A stretch of 64,000 nt of DNA from DASRBN01 sp035294305 (lineage in GTDB: Bacteria > Chloroflexota > Ktedonobacteria > Ktedonobacterales > Ktedonobacteraceae), in contig DATGLD010000045.1 in the NCBI GenBank assembly GCA_035294305.1, positions 186,001-250,000 on the forward strand, in the 5' to 3' direction. The position numbers and the translations under genes are program-made. Positions within the stretch are counted from its first letter, which is position 1; every line of letters starts with the position of its first letter. Positions 61,861-64,000 of this stretch are shown here, in pieces. The notes beneath the pieces were generated by a model. It did not search any database. It was given only the letters and a program-made list of their open reading frames with translations, and was not told the origin of the DNA.

Positions 61861-64000
61861 GCCTTTACCTCCTCTCTCCTCCACGCGCTCTGTAAGGTCG
61901 CAACAGGTAGATCGACCAATTTTTGTGTTCTATACTGCACAATGAATCGATCAGACTCCGTTACCTCGCCAATACAGGCGAAATCTCGTACACCTTGCGA
62001 ACGCATATATGCTTCAAATCTATGCTGTTGCTCAGGTACAACCTCAACCAGGAAACGTGAGGCGCTCTCGCTAAAAAGGAGCAGTGTAGCCAGAGAATCC
62101 TCCGGCATTGAAATATCATGCCGGGCTTTGCCAATGTCCATATGTATTCCTCGCGAACCTGCAAGCGCCATTTCAGCCGAGGCGACGGCCAGGCCACCTT
62201 CTGAAAGATCGTGACATGAAACGATCATGCCGGCGCGGATGGCGTTGCCCAGGGCTTTCATCCTGGTGCGAGCCGCTTGAAAATCAACTTGAGGGACATT
62301 CGTTTGAGGGAAGGATGGCTCAAAGGTAGTGCTTTCGACAACTTCCGCAAGATAAGAACCGCCGAGTTCGTTGCGTGTTATCCCGATTTGATAGAGCAGG
62401 TTGCCAGCATCTTTGAGCGACATATCAATAGTACGAGCCGCATCGTCGATAACGCCGGCTGCTGAGATGAGCAGCGTGGGCAGCACAGGTAGGCGCTGGC
62501 CACTAGTACGATACTCGTTGTTGAGGCTGTCCTTGCCGGAAATAAACGGCACACGAAAGCCGATTGCGGCATCATGGCAGCCTTTGGCGGCGCGCACGAG
62601 CATTCCAAGTTGTACAGGATCGGTGGGGTTGCCCCAGCAGAAGTTATCGAGGATGGCTGCATGCTCTATGTCTCCACCAACTGCCGTGAGATTGCGCAAG
62701 GCTTCATCGATTGCATTGGTTGCCATTGCGTAAGGGTCGATTCTGCCATAAAGTGGGTTGATGCCGTTAGAAATTACGATTCCCGCTCCGGTTGGTTCAT
62801 CAAGGATGGGCTGTAACACGACGGCATCGCCGGGTCCATTTCCGGCTTTACCCACCAGCGGCTTGAGAACTGTAGCCCCCTGCACCTCGTGATCGTAGCG
62901 TCGAATGATGGCTTCTTTCGAAGCGATGGTGGGGTGACATAAAAGAGCGAGGAGTATGCCGGAGTGATTTTTCACGGAGAGGTTGTTTTCTTTTAATGCA
63001 GCAAAGTTAGAAGCAGAAATAGGCGTTTCCTGCCTACCTGTCCAGGTTGCCTCCAGCCTTCTCCTAGGTCTGCCCTTGTGCAGAAATACCATATCCAGGT
63101 CAGCAACGACTTCGCCATGATAGCTGACCACCAGGCGTTTATCGCCTGTAAAGCTACCGATTACGCTAGCCTCGACCTCTTCAAGAGTACAGATTTCCAG
63201 CAGGTCAGTGAGGTGATCAGGTGGGACAGCGAGCACCATGCGTTCTTGCGCTTCTGAGAGCCAGATTTCCCAGGGGGCCAGTCCCGCATACTTGAGAGGA
63301 ACGTTTGCCAGTTCCACCCTTGCTCCCGTCTCCTCGCCCATTTCGCCGATTGCCGATGAGAATCCACCGGCCCCACAATCGGTAATGGACGTGTAGAGAT
63401 GGCGATCCCGGGCCTGGATCAGCACATCCGTGACTTTTTTTTCGGTGATGGGCGCGCCAATCTGCACGGCGCTGCCAGCGCGGGCGCTGAGTTCGCGGCT
63501 CATTTCGCCTGAGGAAAATGTTGCGCCATGGATGCCATCACGACCCGTGCGCCCACCGAGGACAACAATGAGATCACCTGATCTAACGCGGCGTGGATGA
63601 CCCCCATGCGGCAACACACCAAGACATCCACAGAAGACCAGCGGATTGTACAGGTAGCCACGATCATAAAGCACTGCGCCATTAACTGTAGGAATACCCA
63701 TCTTGTTCCCATAGTCGCGAATACCATCGACGACACCGTTGGCAATGCGATGAGGCGAAAGAATGCCTGGGGGCAAATCCTCGCCAACTGTACCAGCAGT
63801 TCCAAAGCAGAGTACATCTGTACAGGCAATGGGCTGCGCGGAAACTCCCAATACGTCGCGAATCACACCTCCGATACCGGTATTTGCACCACCGAAAGGC
63901 TCAATAGCCGAAGGGTGATTATGTGTTTCGACTTTGAAAGCGATATCGTGGGAGCGCGTAAAACGAATGATTCCGGCGTTATCACTGAATGCGGATACCA
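61857..64000 (-). CDS. purL: FGAM synthase, large subunit (5'-partial, cut by window end)
   Basis: Uses ATP and ammonia to turn FGAR into FGAM. The visible 714 codons run to base 64000 without a start, so the N-terminus lies outside the window. KVETHNHPSAIEPFGGANTG followed by IGGVIRDVLGVSAQPIACTD is the ATP/substrate signature; then VVLGGRTGRDGIHGATFSS, FISGKDSLNNEYR and SCHDLSEGGLAVASAEMALA. The size fits the small-type PurL that needs PurQ and PurS; PurS is not in the window and may lie upstream. It is the first visible gene of the pur operon. Confidence 0.93.
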   Translation of the reverse strand, partial: VSAFSDNAGIIRFTRSHDIAFKVETHNHPSAIEPFGGANTGIGGVIRDVLGVSAQPIACTDVLCFGTAGTVGEDLPPGILSPHRIANGVVDGIRDYGNKMGIPTVNGAVLYDRGYLYNPLVFCGCLGVLPHGGHPRRVRSGDLIVVLGGRTGRDGIHGATFSSGEMSRELSARAGSAVQIGAPITEKKVTDVLIQARDRHLYTSITDCGAGGFSSAIGEMGEETGARVELANVPLKYAGLAPWEIWLSEAQERMVLAVPPDHLTDLLEICTLEEVEASVIGSFTGDKRLVVSYHGEVVADLDMVFLHKGRPRRRLEATWTGRQETPISASNFAALKENNLSVKNHSGILLALLCHPTIASKEAIIRRYDHEVQGATVLKPLVGKAGNGPGDAVVLQPILDEPTGAGIVISNGINPLYGRIDPYAMATNAIDEALRNLTAVGGDIEHAAILDNFCWGNPTDPVQLGMLVRAAKGCHDAAIGFRVPFISGKDSLNNEYRTSGQRLPVLPTLLISAAGVIDDAARTIDMSLKDAGNLLYQIGITRNELGGSYLAEVVESTTFEPSFPQTNVPQVDFQAARTRMKALGNAIRAGMIVSCHDLSEGGLAVASAEMALAGSRGIHMDIGKARHDISMPEDSLATLLLFSESASRFLVEVVPEQQHRFEAYMRSQGVRDFACIGEVTESDRFIVQYRTQKLVDLPVATLQSAWRREEVKA

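Noticed and set aside
1..64000. tRNA, rRNA, CRISPR, transposase or integrase genes
   Set aside because: No cloverleaf-like sequence, direct-repeat array or recognisable recombinase protein was seen on either strand.

Overview
The window looks like chromosomal DNA of a free-living monoderm heterotroph, most likely a Chloroflexota member close to the Ktedonobacteria. This is inferred from gene content (many lipoproteins with Ser/Thr/Gly-rich linkers but no outer-membrane genes, an HTH-GAF regulator, a CruF-type carotenoid cluster, DUF2330, DUF2795 and pentapeptide proteins) and not from a marker gene. No rRNA, tRNA, CRISPR array, transposase or phage gene was seen.

Region 1 (1-11848) is one 11.4-kb run of seven exported or membrane genes: two alkaline-phosphatase-like ectoproteins, two PQQ-type beta-propeller lipoproteins, two small FxLYD-like lipoproteins and one large FtsX-type permease without an ATPase beside it. 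The first gene is preceded by four TTAACA-like hexamers repeating every 11 bp, the layout of a PhoB/PhoP box. This is the best candidate here for an undescribed system: a phosphate-starvation-controlled cell-surface module built from three paralogue pairs plus a permease.

Region 2 (12146-17496) is a tightly overlapped carotenoid operon: phytoene synthase, CruG-like glycosyltransferase, a fusion of a CruF-like 1',2'-hydratase with a PlsC-like acyltransferase, and a CrtI desaturase. Together they could make an acylated carotenoid glycoside.

Region 3 (17470-43600) is a mosaic of short operons: semialdehyde dehydrogenase, DUF2795, DUF2330, GNAT, a large catalase with a dyad in its promoter, an extradiol-dioxygenase/CMD pair divergent from a GntR-FCD regulator and a PPOX flavoprotein, an XRE regulator divergent from DUF4177-clpP, Lrp, a 42-aa membrane peptide, DinB/ClbS-like, HTH-GAF plus a ConA-like protein, two SDRs, a COG4280-like membrane protein with a coupled 68-aa partner, a pentapeptide protein, a sugar isomerase with a Gfo/Idh/MocA dehydrogenase, and an L,D-transpeptidase. 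Two decayed alpha/beta-hydrolase 3' ends lie in intergenic DNA.

Region 4 (41930-49185) has a ThDP-dependent decarboxylase/synthase divergent from a complete branched-chain amino acid ABC transporter (livF, G, H, M, K). Region 5 (49304-51624) has a frameshifted YdeI-family gene, a GH4 glycosidase and an SCP2 protein.

Region 6 (51649-64000) is purine synthesis: purH on the plus strand and, on the minus strand, purL (cut by the window end)-purQ-purM-purC-purF-purD-purE-purN, mostly overlapping or closely spaced. With PurH these cover most of the path from PRPP to IMP; PurB, PurK and PurS are not in the window. Long, nearly perfect hairpins just after stop codons recur through the window and several lack a T tract.
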